Assembly (NCBI GenBank): GCA_014240065.1
Contig: JAAZXR010000006.1
Span: 1-64,000, forward strand
Length of the DNA stretch: 64,000 nucleotides
Source of the DNA: Myxococcales bacterium
GTDB taxonomy: Bacteria; Myxococcota_A; Polyangia; Nannocystales; Nannocystaceae
Direction: 5' to 3'
A model generated the notes under the pieces. It was not told where the DNA came from. It saw only the letters and a list, made by a program, of their open reading frames with translations, and ran no database searches. Shown here piece after piece: positions 43,184-52,471 of this stretch. A program made the translations under genes and the position numbers. How positions within the stretch are numbered: the stretch's first letter is position 1; each line of letters starts with the position of its first letter.

Positions 43184-44029
43184 ATGTGGCTCGAGATGCA
43201 CTGCCATTCCACGTGCTCGGATGGCTCTTTCGCTCCCGAAGAGGTGGCTGGAAGAGCCATGGCGACGACGCCGGCGTTTTTCTTTCTGACGGACCATGAC
43301 ACGTTTGAGGGTTTCGAGCGCGCCAAGGGTGCGCTCGCGAGCGGCGTCGCCACGGCGCCCGCGTTGGAGTTGAGCTGCAAGTACGAGGGACGGACTGTGC
43401 ACCTGTTGATGTACGGGCTTCAAGAAGGGGACGCTCTCAAGACGTTTCAAGCGCGCCTGGACAAGATTCGGGTGGCGCGCGTGAAGCGTCTCCGGGAGAT
43501 CTGCGACCGCTTCGCGACCCTCGGCGTCGAGCTCGACGCCGAGAAGATTCTGTCGACGGCGCACGGTTCACCCGGCCGTCCACATATCGCGAAGGCCGTC
43601 GTGGCCACGGGGGCCGCGTCGAGTATCAAGGAGGTGTTTGACCGGTGGCTGCACGACGGAGGGCCCGCGGCCATCGACATCGACAGGATCTCGCTCGAAG
43701 ATGGGCTCGCGTTCGGCGAATCCGTCGGCGCCAAGATGTCCATGGCGCACCCGCATACGCTCAAGAGCCCCGCGCTCGTGGAGGAGATGGTTCGGAAGTA
43801 TCGGGGCGCTGGGCTCGAGGGGTTGGAGGCATTCTACGGCGGCTACGCCGTGGCGCAGCGCCGGCCCTGGCTCGATCTCGTGGAGGGCTACGGCATGGTG
43901 GCGACCGGGGGCAGTGACTTCCACGGCGAGGCGACGCCGCATGTGGCGCGTCCCACCATCGACATCCCGGCCCCCTACGCCGCCGCCATCGTGGACTGGC
44001 TCGAAATCGACATCCCGTCCGCCGCGTGA
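43184..44029 (+). CDS. PHP-domain phosphoesterase (RNase AM/TrpH-like)
   Basis: The 281-residue protein begins almost directly with the first metal motif (EMHCHSTCSDGS), followed by FFLTDHDTFEGF, an internal MAHPHTL and the final GGSDFHGEATPH. This motif order matches the YciV/TrpH group, shown in E. coli to be a 5'-3' exonuclease that matures rRNA and degrades short RNAs. The substrate here is inferred. It is divergent from the M1 gene and convergent with pntB. Confidence 0.85.
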   Translation: MWLEMHCHSTCSDGSFAPEEVAGRAMATTPAFFFLTDHDTFEGFERAKGALASGVATAPALELSCKYEGRTVHLLMYGLQEGDALKTFQARLDKIRVARVKRLREICDRFATLGVELDAEKILSTAHGSPGRPHIAKAVVATGAASSIKEVFDRWLHDGGPAAIDIDRISLEDGLAFGESVGAKMSMAHPHTLKSPALVEEMVRKYRGAGLEGLEAFYGGYAVAQRRPWLDLVEGYGMVATGGSDFHGEATPHVARPTIDIPAPYAAAIVDWLEIDIPSAA

Positions 44030-44074
44030 GCTTCGCGGTCGCGAGGCCTTTGACCCGAGCGCTTGAGGGACGCC

Positions 44075-45508
44075 CTACTGCCGCAGCTCTGTGAGCAGCG
44101 CGTCGACGTTTTTCTTCGCGTCGCCAAACAACATGTCTGTGTTGTCCTTGAAGAACAGCGGGTTTTGAACGCCCGCGTACCCGGTGCCGAGGCTCCGTTT
44201 AAAGACCACGACGAGCCCGGATTTCCACACCTCGAGCACGGGCATCCCGGCGATCGGGCTGGTGGGATCTTCCAGCGCGTCGGGGTTGACGATGTCGTTG
44301 GCGCCGATCACCAAGACCACATCTGTCTCGGGGAGGTCGTCGTTGAGCTCGTCCATCTCAAGCACGATGTCGTAGGGCACGTTGGCCTCGGCCAAGAGCA
44401 CGTTCATGTGGCCGGGGAGACGCCCCGCCACCGGATGGATCGCGAAGCGCACGTTTTTGTTGCGACCGCGAAGGATCTTGACGACCTCGCTCAGCGAGTG
44501 CTGCGCTTGGGCGACGGCCATCCCGTAGCCGGGGACGATGACGATGTTGCTCGCGTCTTGGAGCGCCGCGACGGTGTCTTGCACGGAGATCTCGGTGGCC
44601 TCACCGTATTCGCGGGTGACGCCGCTGGAGGATCCGCCGCCGTCGGTGCCGAAGCCGCCGAGGATGACGCTGATGAAGGAGCGGTTCATCGCGGCGCACA
44701 TGATGTACGACAAGATGGCCCCGGAGCTTCCGACCAGCGCGCCTGTGATGATGAGGAGGTCGTTTTTGAGCATGAACCCAGCGGCGGCCGCGGCCCAGCC
44801 GGAGTAGCTGTTGAGCATGGAGACCACGACGGGCATGTCTGCGCCGCCGATGGCCATGACCAGGTGGATCCCGATGATCCCGGAGACCACGGTCATGATG
44901 AGCAGCGGCACGGTGCCCCCATGGTCAGGGACGCCCACGAATCGGTAGCCGAGGTAGACGCACGCCACCAGCATGCCCAGGTTGAGGAGGTGGCGCGCCG
45001 GCAAGATGAGCGGGTTGCCAGACATCGAGCCGCGGAGCTTCAAAAACGCGATGACCGATCCAGTGAAGGTGATGGCGCCGATAAAGACGTCCAAGAAGAT
45101 TTCGATCTCGTGGATCGTCTCCTCCCCTTCAGGCACGGGGATCCCCGCGTGCAGATAGCTCGAGATCCCCACGAGGACCGCCGCGAGACCGACGAAGCTG
45201 TGCAAGATGGCGACGAGCTCGGGCATGGAGGTCATGGCGACGCGGGCGGCCATGACCGCGCCGATGATCGCCCCGATCCCGATGGCGCCGGCGAGGACGC
45301 CGTAGCCCTCCTGCGAGAGCGTGACATCGGCGGCGCCGTCGAAGGCGCCGGAGACGTAGCCGCCCGTAGCCAGCACCGCGATGATCATGCCCAAGATGCC
45401 GTAGACGTTGCCTCTGCGGGCGCTCTGTTGGTTGGAGAGTCCGCCGAGGCTGAAGATGAAGAGGATCGCCGAGGCGATATATGCGACTGTCAAAACTCCG
45501 TGAGGCAT
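44075..45508 (-). CDS. pntB: NAD(P) transhydrogenase subunit beta
   Basis: The 477-residue protein has about nine N-terminal membrane helices and a C-terminal NADP-binding domain containing [36 protein letters not shown] and [12 protein letters not shown]. With PntA it couples proton movement to hydride transfer from NADH to NADP+. A strong AGGAGG lies nine nt before the ATG. It follows pntA after a 12-nt gap. Confidence 0.96.
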   Translation of the reverse strand: MPHGVLTVAYIASAILFIFSLGGLSNQQSARRGNVYGILGMIIAVLATGGYVSGAFDGAADVTLSQEGYGVLAGAIGIGAIIGAVMAARVAMTSMPELVAILHSFVGLAAVLVGISSYLHAGIPVPEGEETIHEIEIFLDVFIGAITFTGSVIAFLKLRGSMSGNPLILPARHLLNLGMLVACVYLGYRFVGVPDHGGTVPLLIMTVVSGIIGIHLVMAIGGADMPVVVSMLNSYSGWAAAAAGFMLKNDLLIITGALVGSSGAILSYIMCAAMNRSFISVILGGFGTDGGGSSSGVTREYGEATEISVQDTVAALQDASNIVIVPGYGMAVAQAQHSLSEVVKILRGRNKNVRFAIHPVAGRLPGHMNVLLAEANVPYDIVLEMDELNDDLPETDVVLVIGANDIVNPDALEDPTSPIAGMPVLEVWKSGLVVVFKRSLGTGYAGVQNPLFFKDNTDMLFGDAKKNVDALLTELRQ

Positions 45509-45520
45509 TGTGAGGTCCTC

Positions 45521-47065
45521 CTACTTTTGAAACATCTTCAACATGCGTTGAGTGACGAGGAATCCACCGACGACGTTGATGGTGGCGAAGAGCAGGGCTG
45601 CGGCGCCCAGGATTGTGGCGGGCTCGCCTAGCGGTCCACCGAGCTGCAGCATGCCGCCGACCAGGATGATCCCGCTGATGGCGTTGGTCACGCTCATGAG
45701 GGGGGTGTGGAGCGCGGCGCTGACGTTCCAGATGACCTGCCATCCAACGAAGCACGCGAGGATGAAGACTGTGAAGTGCGCCAAAAAGTCATCGCTCCCA
45801 GTCCAACCGATTCCGAGCAGGGCGGCGCCGACCAACGCGAGCGTCATGAAGGAGTTGTCTTTCTTCTCCTTGGGGGCGACCACCACGGGGGCGGCCTCGG
45901 GGGTGGGCTTGGCCTGCTCCTCCGGAAGTTTCTTGACGGGCGCCGGCCACATGAGTTTCCCGTCGCGTACGACGAGCGCGCCGCGGACGACCTCGTCCTC
46001 CTCATCGACGGCGTACCCTTCGCCGCCACCCATATCGTCGAGCAAGTGGGCGATGTTGTTGCCGTACAGGTTGCTGGAGACGTTGGCCATGCGGCTCGGG
46101 AGGTCGGTGTAGCCGACGATGGTGACGCCGTCGGCGTCGACGACTTCATCGGCTTTGGTGAGCGCAGCGTTGCCGCCTCTTTCGGCCGCGAGGTCGACGA
46201 TGACCGAGCCGGGTTTGAGGTTCGCGATGGCTTGTTCGGTGATGAGCAGGGGCGCGGGGCGTCCAGGGATGAGCGCTGTGGTGATGATGATGTCCACCTC
46301 CTTGGCCTGCGCCTCGAACAGCCGATGCTCTGCCTCGATGAAGGCGTCCGACATGGTCTTGGCGTAGCCGCCAGCGCCGGTGCCGTCCTCTTCAAGCTCC
46401 ACGGTGAGGAACTCGGCACCCATGGATTCGATCTGTTCCTTGACCACGGGGCGGGTGTCGAAGGCGCGAACGATGGCGCCGAGTCCTCGCGCGGCGCCGA
46501 TGGCGGCGAGGCCAGCGACACCGGCACCCACCACGAGCACCCGCGCGGGTGGGACCTTGCCGGCGGCGGTCATTTGCCCGGTGAAAAAGCGACCAAAGTG
46601 CTGCGCTGCCTCGATCACAGAGCGGTAGCCCGCGATATTCGCCATCGAAGAGAGGGCGTCAAGTTTTTGCGCGCGAGTAATTCGTGGGACGCAGTCCATG
46701 GCGAGCACCGTGGCCTTGCGGGCTTGCAGCGCCGCGACGACGTCCTTGTTCTCTCCCGGCCAGATGAAGCTGATGAGGGTCCCGCCTTCGCGGAGCATAT
46801 TCGCCTCGTGCGCGCCGGTGCGGGGGTGCTGCGCAGGAGGCCGCACTTTGAGGACGATGTCGGCGTCGCTCCACAGGGTGGCGGCGTCCGCCACGATCTC
46901 GGCGCCGGCGGCCACGTAGGCCGTGTCCGGGAAGCTAGCCGCCGTACCGGCGCTCGCCTCGACGGCGACCTCAAAGCCCATTTTCTTGAGTCGCTCGACG
47001 TTCTTCGGGCTCGCTGCCACCCGCTGTTCGCCGGGATGAATTTCTCTTGGAACACCGATTTTCAT
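45521..47065 (-). CDS. pntA: NAD(P) transhydrogenase subunit alpha (full-length)
   Basis: From the ATG at 47065 ([17 protein letters not shown]) the protein has 514 residues, close to E. coli PntA. Domain I (NAD site, [20 protein letters not shown]) is followed by a Pro/Ala linker and C-terminal membrane helices, so domain I and the alpha membrane segment are one chain, not split as in some bacteria. GAAAGG lies at Shine-Dalgarno distance. The frame is open to 47110, but the extra residues do not look conserved. Confidence 0.95.
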   Translation of the reverse strand: MKIGVPREIHPGEQRVAASPKNVERLKKMGFEVAVEASAGTAASFPDTAYVAAGAEIVADAATLWSDADIVLKVRPPAQHPRTGAHEANMLREGGTLISFIWPGENKDVVAALQARKATVLAMDCVPRITRAQKLDALSSMANIAGYRSVIEAAQHFGRFFTGQMTAAGKVPPARVLVVGAGVAGLAAIGAARGLGAIVRAFDTRPVVKEQIESMGAEFLTVELEEDGTGAGGYAKTMSDAFIEAEHRLFEAQAKEVDIIITTALIPGRPAPLLITEQAIANLKPGSVIVDLAAERGGNAALTKADEVVDADGVTIVGYTDLPSRMANVSSNLYGNNIAHLLDDMGGGEGYAVDEEDEVVRGALVVRDGKLMWPAPVKKLPEEQAKPTPEAAPVVVAPKEKKDNSFMTLALVGAALLGIGWTGSDDFLAHFTVFILACFVGWQVIWNVSAALHTPLMSVTNAISGIILVGGMLQLGGPLGEPATILGAAALLFATINVVGGFLVTQRMLKMFQK

Positions 47066-47442
47066 CTCATACCTTTCGTTTCCGAACACATCTTTCTCCG
47101 CGATGCGCATGGCGCTCGCTGTGGCTCACGTCTGGTCCAACGTTGAATCACCGGGTGTCGAAGGGGTCGGGAGCTCCGGTGGCTTGATCGCCGGAACCCT
47201 CTAAATCGTTCGCTGGAGGGTATCATCTCCGGGGCCGAGGTGAAGGCCGGCGTAGGGCAGCGTTGGGCCGCAATCTTGGGGGATCTTCGAGTTCGTCTTC
47301 GCGCTCGCGGAGTTTTGGGCGCGATTAAGGCGGGTTATCCGCAGAAACGGGGGGTGGTCACGGGTCGGACCCATACGATCCGGCGCCTCCGACGGGGATT
47401 TGTTCGGGGATGTCGGGCGAACACTGCTAGCCTTGAAGGACC
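47066..47442. other. 377-bp divergent intergenic region pntA/moaC
   Basis: No convincing gene; the longest frame (from 47240) is Arg/Gly-rich and runs into moaC in another frame. The moaC side contains an inverted repeat TGTTCG-N11-CGAACA at 47401-47423 and TAGCCT at 47428-47433, nine nt before the moaC ATG. On the pntA side only the Shine-Dalgarno sequence is clear. Confidence 0.6.
47401..47423. promoter_or_regulatory. Inverted repeat TGTTCG-N11-CGAACA upstream of moaC
   Basis: Two perfect 6-nt arms lie directly upstream of the putative -10 TAGCCT (47428-47433), where a -35 would be expected but is not seen. This placement fits an activator or repressor site. No regulator gene is adjacent. 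Confidence 0.35.
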
Positions 47443-48003
47443 ATGGTGGGCGATCCACTTTCTCATTTCGGCGCTGGGGGTGCTGCACGAATGGTAGGCA
47501 TCGGAGACAAGCCCGAGACCTGCAGAGCGGCGGCGGCGGTCGGGACCATTCGTGTGAATCCCGACACGCTCGCGAGGATTGTGGCGGGGGACGGACACAA
47601 GGGAGACGTCCTCGCGGTGGCGCGGCTGGCGGCGATCGGTGCCGCCAAACAGACCGCGTCGTTGATCCCTCTGTGTCATCCGGTTCGGCTCACTTCGGTG
47701 GATGTTGAGTGGACAGTTGACCAGGAGCGAAGTGTGATCGAGATCCTCACCCAGGTAGAGGCCGTCGATCGCACCGGACCCGAGATGGAGGCGATGACGG
47801 CCGCTTCGACTGGTCTGCTGACAGTTTACGACATGTGTAAGGCGATGGATCGAGGCATGGTGCTCTCGAGCGTGATGCTGATCTCCAAATCGGGCGGCAA
47901 GTCGGGAGCCTGGAGTCGCGAGGGAGCGCCGCCCCGGACCGAAACAGAGGCGACCCGTGGCGCGCCAGATGAGCCGACGGTCGGCGAAGAGCCCCGCCGT
48001 TGA
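47443..48003 (+). CDS. moaC: Cyclic pyranopterin monophosphate synthase
   Basis: The 186-residue protein has the MoaC signatures: ARMVGIGDK near the start, AAKQTASLIPLCHPVRLT, and GPEMEAMTAASTGLLTVYDMCKAMD. It rearranges the MoaA product into cPMP in molybdopterin synthesis. The C-terminal ~25 residues beyond SGGKSG are a poorly conserved charged tail. GAAGGA ends only two nt before the ATG, which is tight. No other moa genes are in the window. Confidence 0.94.
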   Translation: MVGDPLSHFGAGGAARMVGIGDKPETCRAAAAVGTIRVNPDTLARIVAGDGHKGDVLAVARLAAIGAAKQTASLIPLCHPVRLTSVDVEWTVDQERSVIEILTQVEAVDRTGPEMEAMTAASTGLLTVYDMCKAMDRGMVLSSVMLISKSGGKSGAWSREGAPPRTETEATRGAPDEPTVGEEPRR

Positions 48004-48017
48004 GGCCGAGTGAGACT

Positions 48018-48821
48018 ATGACGACGTTCAATGCAGTTGGAGTGGTGACGTTGACGACCGATCTCGGTCATAAAGGCCCTTATGTAGCGACCATGAAGGG
48101 GGTGATGCTCGCGCGCTTTCCCCAGATGCGCATCATCGATCTCACCCATGACATTTTGGTCCATTGGCCCTCCGAAGCGGGGTTTTGGCTGCGTCGTTCC
48201 TACCGCTATTTTCCGAAGGGGACGGTGCACATCGCCGTGGTCGATCCGGCCGGACGCGCCGGGCGAGAGGTGCTCGCGATCGTCCATGACGGTCACTGTT
48301 TTGTGGTGCCCGACAACGGACTCCTCGGGCAGCTCGACCCCGAGATCGCGACGGTGCATCGCTTCGATCCGCGGAGGGGCCCCTCTTTGGGGCTCCCCGC
48401 GCCGAGCGCGACCTTTCATGGTCGCGACATCTTCGCCCCGCTGGGGGCAGATTTGGCCGCTGGCAAGCTCCGACCGGAGATGGTCGGGCCTCGCATCCAC
48501 GAGCTCGTCCCGTCGTGGCTCGAGGAGGCTCAAGCCAGCGACCGCGAGGTTCGTGGCGCGGTGGTCACCACCGACAATTTTGGAAATTTGATCACCAATA
48601 TCGACGCGGGATTGATGGAGAGGTTCTCGGCGCCGCGAGTCGAAATCACGGGGAAGCGAATCCCGATTCGAACGACCTACGCAGAGGCGGGCCCCGGGGA
48701 GTACCTCGCGCTCGTCAACGCCTTCGGCGTGCTAGAGATCGCGCGCGCAGAAAAGAGCGCGGCCAAAGGGCTGGGCATCGAGCGCGGCGCGATCGTGACC
48801 GTGCGCGAGCGGGAAGACTGA
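48018..48821 (+). CDS. S-adenosylmethionine hydroxide adenosyltransferase (DUF62 family)
   Basis: From the ATG at 48018 the 267-residue protein starts with VVTLTTDLGHKGPYVATMKG and contains LTHDI, VHIAVVDPAG, PDNGLLGQL, FHGRDIFAPLGA and TTDNFGNLITNI, the full motif set of the family related to fluorinase/chlorinase. Members split SAM into adenosine and methionine with water. The biological purpose is unclear. It lies 14 nt downstream of moaC, probably in one operon. A TTG at 48000 overlapping the moaC stop would add six residues. Confidence 0.9.
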   Translation: MTTFNAVGVVTLTTDLGHKGPYVATMKGVMLARFPQMRIIDLTHDILVHWPSEAGFWLRRSYRYFPKGTVHIAVVDPAGRAGREVLAIVHDGHCFVVPDNGLLGQLDPEIATVHRFDPRRGPSLGLPAPSATFHGRDIFAPLGADLAAGKLRPEMVGPRIHELVPSWLEEAQASDREVRGAVVTTDNFGNLITNIDAGLMERFSAPRVEITGKRIPIRTTYAEAGPGEYLALVNAFGVLEIARAEKSAAKGLGIERGAIVTVRERED

Positions 48822-48828
48822 CCCTCCC

Positions 48829-48838
48829 GGGGGGGGGG
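48829..48838 (+). repeat. G10 homopolymer in the SAM hydrolase/glmS convergent gap
   Basis: Ten consecutive G residues preceded by CCC-T-CCC lie eight nt after the stop of the SAM hydrolase gene. They are outside coding sequence, so slippage would not alter a protein. Possibly part of a weak C/G hairpin. Confidence 0.7.
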
Positions 48839-48868
48839 AGCGCGGACAGGGACTGGCGCCGAAGCCCG

Positions 48869-50740
48869 CTACTCGACTGTGACCGACTTTGCCAGGTTGC
48901 GGGGTTGATCGACGTCGGTCCCGCGCTGATCTGCGATGTAGTAGGCCAGCAGTTGGAGCGGGACGCTCGCGATGATTGGTTGCAGCATGGGATGCGCGGG
49001 AGGGACGAAGATCACGTCTTCCGCGAGCTGCTCGATTTGCGTGTCTCCCATGGTCGCGACGGCGATGACTCTTCCGCCGCGGCTGCGCACCTCTTCGAGG
49101 TTGGAGATAACCTTCTCGTAGCCGGGGCCCTCCGTGGCGATCACGACGACGGGCATTGTTTCGTCGATCAAGGCGATCGGTCCATGCTTCATTTCGCCGC
49201 TCGCGTACCCCTCCGCGTGCATATAGCTGATCTCCTTGAGCTTGAGCGCCCCCTCGAGCGCGACGGGGTATCCGAGCCCGCGGCCGAGGTAGAGCATGTC
49301 CCGGTATTGGGCGTAGCGGCGGGCGATGCGCTGGATCCGCTCGCGGTGTTCGAGCACCGATTCGATCGTTGACGGGAGGTTACGGATCGTCGTCAAGAGC
49401 GCGCGCTCGCGCTCGTCGCGAGCCCCTTCGTCTTCACCGTTATCGCTCGACGTTCGGCCGGCGAGCCAGACGGAGAACAAGGACAGCGCGACGAGCTGTG
49501 TGGTGAAGGCCTTGGTCGACGCCACGGAGATCTCGGGGCCCGCGTGGGTGTAGATCACGTCGCCGGTCATGCGCGCGATGCTGCTGTCGACGACGTTGCA
49601 GATGGACAGGGTCTTCGCGCCCAAGCGCCCGGCCTCACGGATCGCCGCGAGGGTGTCTGCGGTCTCGCCGGATTGACTGACCGCGATGGCGATGTCGCCC
49701 TCGCGAATCACCGGCTGGCGGTAGCGAAACTCGCTGGCGAGATCGACCTCGGCGGGCACTCGGGCGAGCTGTTCGATCAAGATCTTGCCGCACAGGGCGG
49801 CGTGCCACGAGGTGCCGCAGGCGAGGAGGATGACCCGACCGTGGGGGCTCGGGAGGGGAAAGTTGCGCTTCGAGAAAATGTTGTCGCCGTCCACGTGACC
49901 GAGGATGGTGTCGCGGATGGCCTTTGGTTGCTCATGGATCTCCTTGAGCATGAAGTGCTTGTAGCCCTGCTTCTCCGCCGCGACCGCGTTCCACGTGATG
50001 CGACGGGTGCGGCGGGTGACCTGGCGGAGGTCGACGTCGGTGATCTTCGCTCCCTTGATCGTGAGGGTCGCCACGTCGCCGTCATTGAGGTCGAGGACGC
50101 TGCGCGTATGATTCAAGATCGCGGAGACGTCGGAGGCGACGAAGACTTCGGGGGTGGCGTGACCGCTCGTCTCGGCGTCGTGCAGGCCGATGAGGAGGGG
50201 CGAGGCGTGGCGAGCGACCACGATCTCCTCTGGATGGCGCTCCGAGATCACGCACAGCGCCCAGGCCCCTTGCATCTGCGCGACGCTGGCTTGGACCGCC
50301 TCGTGGAGCCTCGAGTGGGACTTGAGGGCCTGGGCGATGAGGTGGGCGATGACCTCCGTGTCGGTCTCGGATTTGAACTCGAAACCGTCTTCCAAAAGCC
50401 TCGCGCGGAGCGCCGCGTGATTCTCAATGATGCCGTTGTGGACGACGCTGACGCCCTCGCTAAAGTGGGGGTGCGCGTTGTCTTGAGTGGGCCCGCCGTG
50501 GGTGGCCCAGCGGGTGTGACCGATTCCGTGGGTCCCGTTCGTCGGCGAGGCTTCGAGCGCGGTCACGAGGTGGGCGATTTTTCCCGCGGCGCGGACGCGG
50601 TGGGTGGTGGGCGCCTCGTCGTGCCGCTCGAGAATCGCGACGCCGGCGGAGTCGTAGCCGCGATATTCAAGCTTCGCCAACCCCTCCAAGAGCAGAGGGG
50701 CGGCGGTTCGAGTGCCGAGGTAGCCGATGATGCCGCACAT
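48869..50740 (-). CDS. glmS: Glutamine-fructose-6-phosphate aminotransferase (isomerising)
   Basis: From the ATG at 50740 the 623-residue protein starts MCGIIGYLG, leaving Cys as the N-terminal nucleophile of the glutaminase domain, followed by LEYRGYDSAG and GHTRWATHG. Two SIS domains carry CGTSWHA and the QSGETADTL sugar-phosphate site. The C-terminus ends NLAKSVTVE as usual. It makes glucosamine-6-phosphate for peptidoglycan and LPS. The upstream in-frame extension to 50818 would bury the catalytic Cys, so it is rejected. No GlmS ribozyme is visible upstream. Confidence 0.97.
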   Translation of the reverse strand: MCGIIGYLGTRTAAPLLLEGLAKLEYRGYDSAGVAILERHDEAPTTHRVRAAGKIAHLVTALEASPTNGTHGIGHTRWATHGGPTQDNAHPHFSEGVSVVHNGIIENHAALRARLLEDGFEFKSETDTEVIAHLIAQALKSHSRLHEAVQASVAQMQGAWALCVISERHPEEIVVARHASPLLIGLHDAETSGHATPEVFVASDVSAILNHTRSVLDLNDGDVATLTIKGAKITDVDLRQVTRRTRRITWNAVAAEKQGYKHFMLKEIHEQPKAIRDTILGHVDGDNIFSKRNFPLPSPHGRVILLACGTSWHAALCGKILIEQLARVPAEVDLASEFRYRQPVIREGDIAIAVSQSGETADTLAAIREAGRLGAKTLSICNVVDSSIARMTGDVIYTHAGPEISVASTKAFTTQLVALSLFSVWLAGRTSSDNGEDEGARDERERALLTTIRNLPSTIESVLEHRERIQRIARRYAQYRDMLYLGRGLGYPVALEGALKLKEISYMHAEGYASGEMKHGPIALIDETMPVVVIATEGPGYEKVISNLEEVRSRGGRVIAVATMGDTQIEQLAEDVIFVPPAHPMLQPIIASVPLQLLAYYIADQRGTDVDQPRNLAKSVTVE

Positions 50741-50818
50741 GGACCCTTGGTGTATCCCGTCTGGCCGCTCCGCGCCAGTGGTCGACGAGGGCTGTTCCTT
50801 GCTCCCAGGGGAATCCAC

Positions 50819-50847
50819 GAAAAAGGGACCGCGTGAACGGTCCCTTT
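50819..50847 (-). terminator. Rho-independent terminator after the M16 operon
   Basis: A perfect 10-bp stem AAAGGGACCG-CGTGAA-CGGTCCCTTT occupies 50822-50847. Read on the minus strand it ends in a run of T residues. It lies ~55 nt after the stop of the non-catalytic M16 gene and 79 nt before glmS, so it insulates the two units. Its A/T ends would also allow it to work in the other direction. Confidence 0.8.
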
Positions 50848-50902
50848 CCGTGAGACGTCGCGCCGCGTCGGGGCCAGCGCCCCGGGGCAGCGGAGGTTCT
50901 GT

Positions 50903-52432
50903 CTATTTTGACTTGGGCTTGAGGTCCGTGTCGTAGACGATGACCTCCGCGTCCTTGAGCAGCGGCACCTCCGCGAGCTGGGCCCGGATTTTCTTCTCTC
51001 GGCCCACCATCACGATCACGGGGACCGCGTGGATATATTTTTGCGCGGCGTCGATGGTCTGCGCCCGCGAGACCGCGAGGACGCGGTCTCGGTAGGTGTT
51101 CCAATAGTCGCTGTCGAGCCCGTAGGTGAGGACCGTGCGGGTCCGACCCGCTACCTGGCCGGCCGTCTCGATCTGCAGCGGGAAGGAGCGAGCGATGGAA
51201 TCGCGGGCTTCCACGAATTCCTCTTCGGTCGGACCGGACTCTCGGATGTCCCGCACGTGCTCGAACAGGGCGTTCATCATCTCCGCGACTTTCTTTGTCT
51301 GGGTCGCGATGGCGAACACACCGACCCCCTTGGCGGGCGCCGTGTAGGAGCCGACGTTGTAGGTGAGTTTCTTCGTCTCCCGAATATCGGCGAACAGGCG
51401 CGAGGTGATGCCGGACCCGAACACCCGGTTCAGGACCGTCATGCTCTCCCAGTCCGCGCTGTTGCGAGCCATGGAGAGGTTCCCCATGTAGATCTCGACG
51501 CTGGCCGATTTGCGATCGACCACGTGGACCTGGAGCTTCGTGGGGAGCGCGGCTTGGTACTGTTCACCCGTAAAGTTCTTGAGCGGATGCTCGCCGAAGG
51601 ACTCCGCCGGCTTCCAGTAGCCGAAGTACTTTTTGGCGACCTTCTTGGCCTCGTCCATGGTGATGTCACCGGAGAACATGATGTAGGCGTTGTTGGGCCG
51701 GTACCACGCGGAGTGAAAGTCTGCGAGCTGCTCCGTCGTGACGCCTTGGATCTGCTCATCGGTCCAAAACTCGTCGGCGTAGGGGTGGCCCTCCGGATAC
51801 AGGAGCTGCGACATCAGGGTGCGCCCGAGGGTGCTCGCGTCGGACTTTTGACCCTTGACGGCTTCGATCACCTGTTTTTTCTTCTTCTCAAGCGCGGCGT
51901 CGTCGAACTTGGGGTTTTGGGCGACGTCGGCGACGAGCTCCATCGCCTTCTTGAGGTCCGGCTTGAGCACAGACGTTGTGATGTAGGCGTTGTCTTTGCT
52001 CGCGAACACGCCGATGGAGGCGCCGAGCTGCTCGATGGCCGCGTCGACCTTCTCTTTGCTCCGCTTCTTCGTCCCTTCGGAGAGCATATCGGCGGTCATG
52101 TCGCCGATGAGCTCGTCGTAGACTGTGCCGGCCTTCACGACCACCTGCACGTTGACGAGCGGGACCTCATGGTTCTCCACCACCACGATCTGCATCTTGT
52201 TCGGGAGCTCCGCGGTGAGGATCTCCGGGAAGTTGACCGGTCGGGGGTCGGTGGGGGGCGGCGGCGCAGGGTAGACTTTCTCGGGCTCGGCCTCCGGTTC
52301 TACGGCGGCGGTCTCAACCGCTGGTGCGGACGTCTCTTCCGTCGTTTGTTTCTTGCAGGAGCTCGCCACAGAGAGCGCGAGGGCTGCGCTCATCAAGGTG
52401 GAGGTCGTTTTGGATCGCGTGTTCATTTTCAT
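50903..52432 (-). CDS. M16-family lipoprotein lacking the zinc site (non-catalytic partner)
   Basis: The 509-residue protein has a lipoprotein signal ending in ASSC, then a Glu/Pro-rich linker and two M16 domains. The position of the HxxEH zinc motif reads TADMLSEG, so metal binding is lost, while the R/Y substrate motif region (FGSGITSRLFADIRE...LTYNVGSY) is kept. This is the usual pattern of the inactive subunit of paired bacterial M16 proteases. The catalytic partner is encoded 39 nt upstream. The mature protein is probably anchored in the outer or inner membrane facing the periplasm. Confidence 0.87.
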   Translation of the reverse strand: MKMNTRSKTTSTLMSAALALSVASSCKKQTTEETSAPAVETAAVEPEAEPEKVYPAPPPPTDPRPVNFPEILTAELPNKMQIVVVENHEVPLVNVQVVVKAGTVYDELIGDMTADMLSEGTKKRSKEKVDAAIEQLGASIGVFASKDNAYITTSVLKPDLKKAMELVADVAQNPKFDDAALEKKKKQVIEAVKGQKSDASTLGRTLMSQLLYPEGHPYADEFWTDEQIQGVTTEQLADFHSAWYRPNNAYIMFSGDITMDEAKKVAKKYFGYWKPAESFGEHPLKNFTGEQYQAALPTKLQVHVVDRKSASVEIYMGNLSMARNSADWESMTVLNRVFGSGITSRLFADIRETKKLTYNVGSYTAPAKGVGVFAIATQTKKVAEMMNALFEHVRDIRESGPTEEEFVEARDSIARSFPLQIETAGQVAGRTRTVLTYGLDSDYWNTYRDRVLAVSRAQTIDAAQKYIHAVPVIVMVGREKKIRAQLAEVPLLKDAEVIVYDTDLKPKSK

Positions 52433-52471
52433 ATCGCTTTGATTCGTGGAAATTGAGTGGGTTGAAGGGGG

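Noticed and set aside
47240-47497. 85-codon plus-strand frame before moaC
   Set aside because: Overlaps moaC in another frame, Arg/Gly-rich, no ribosome-binding site.
49544-50836. 430-codon plus-strand open frame opposite glmS
   Set aside because: Asp/Val/Gly-rich shadow of glmS, with no motif and no ribosome-binding site.
50741-50902. glmS ribozyme
   Set aside because: The region upstream of glmS is only 79 nt to a terminator and lacks the ribozyme's core. The ribozyme is mainly known from Firmicutes.
51029-52456. 475-codon plus-strand open frame opposite the non-catalytic M16 gene
   Set aside because: Leu/Asp/His/Gly-rich antisense translation; the minus-strand gene is well supported by its lipobox and M16 pattern.
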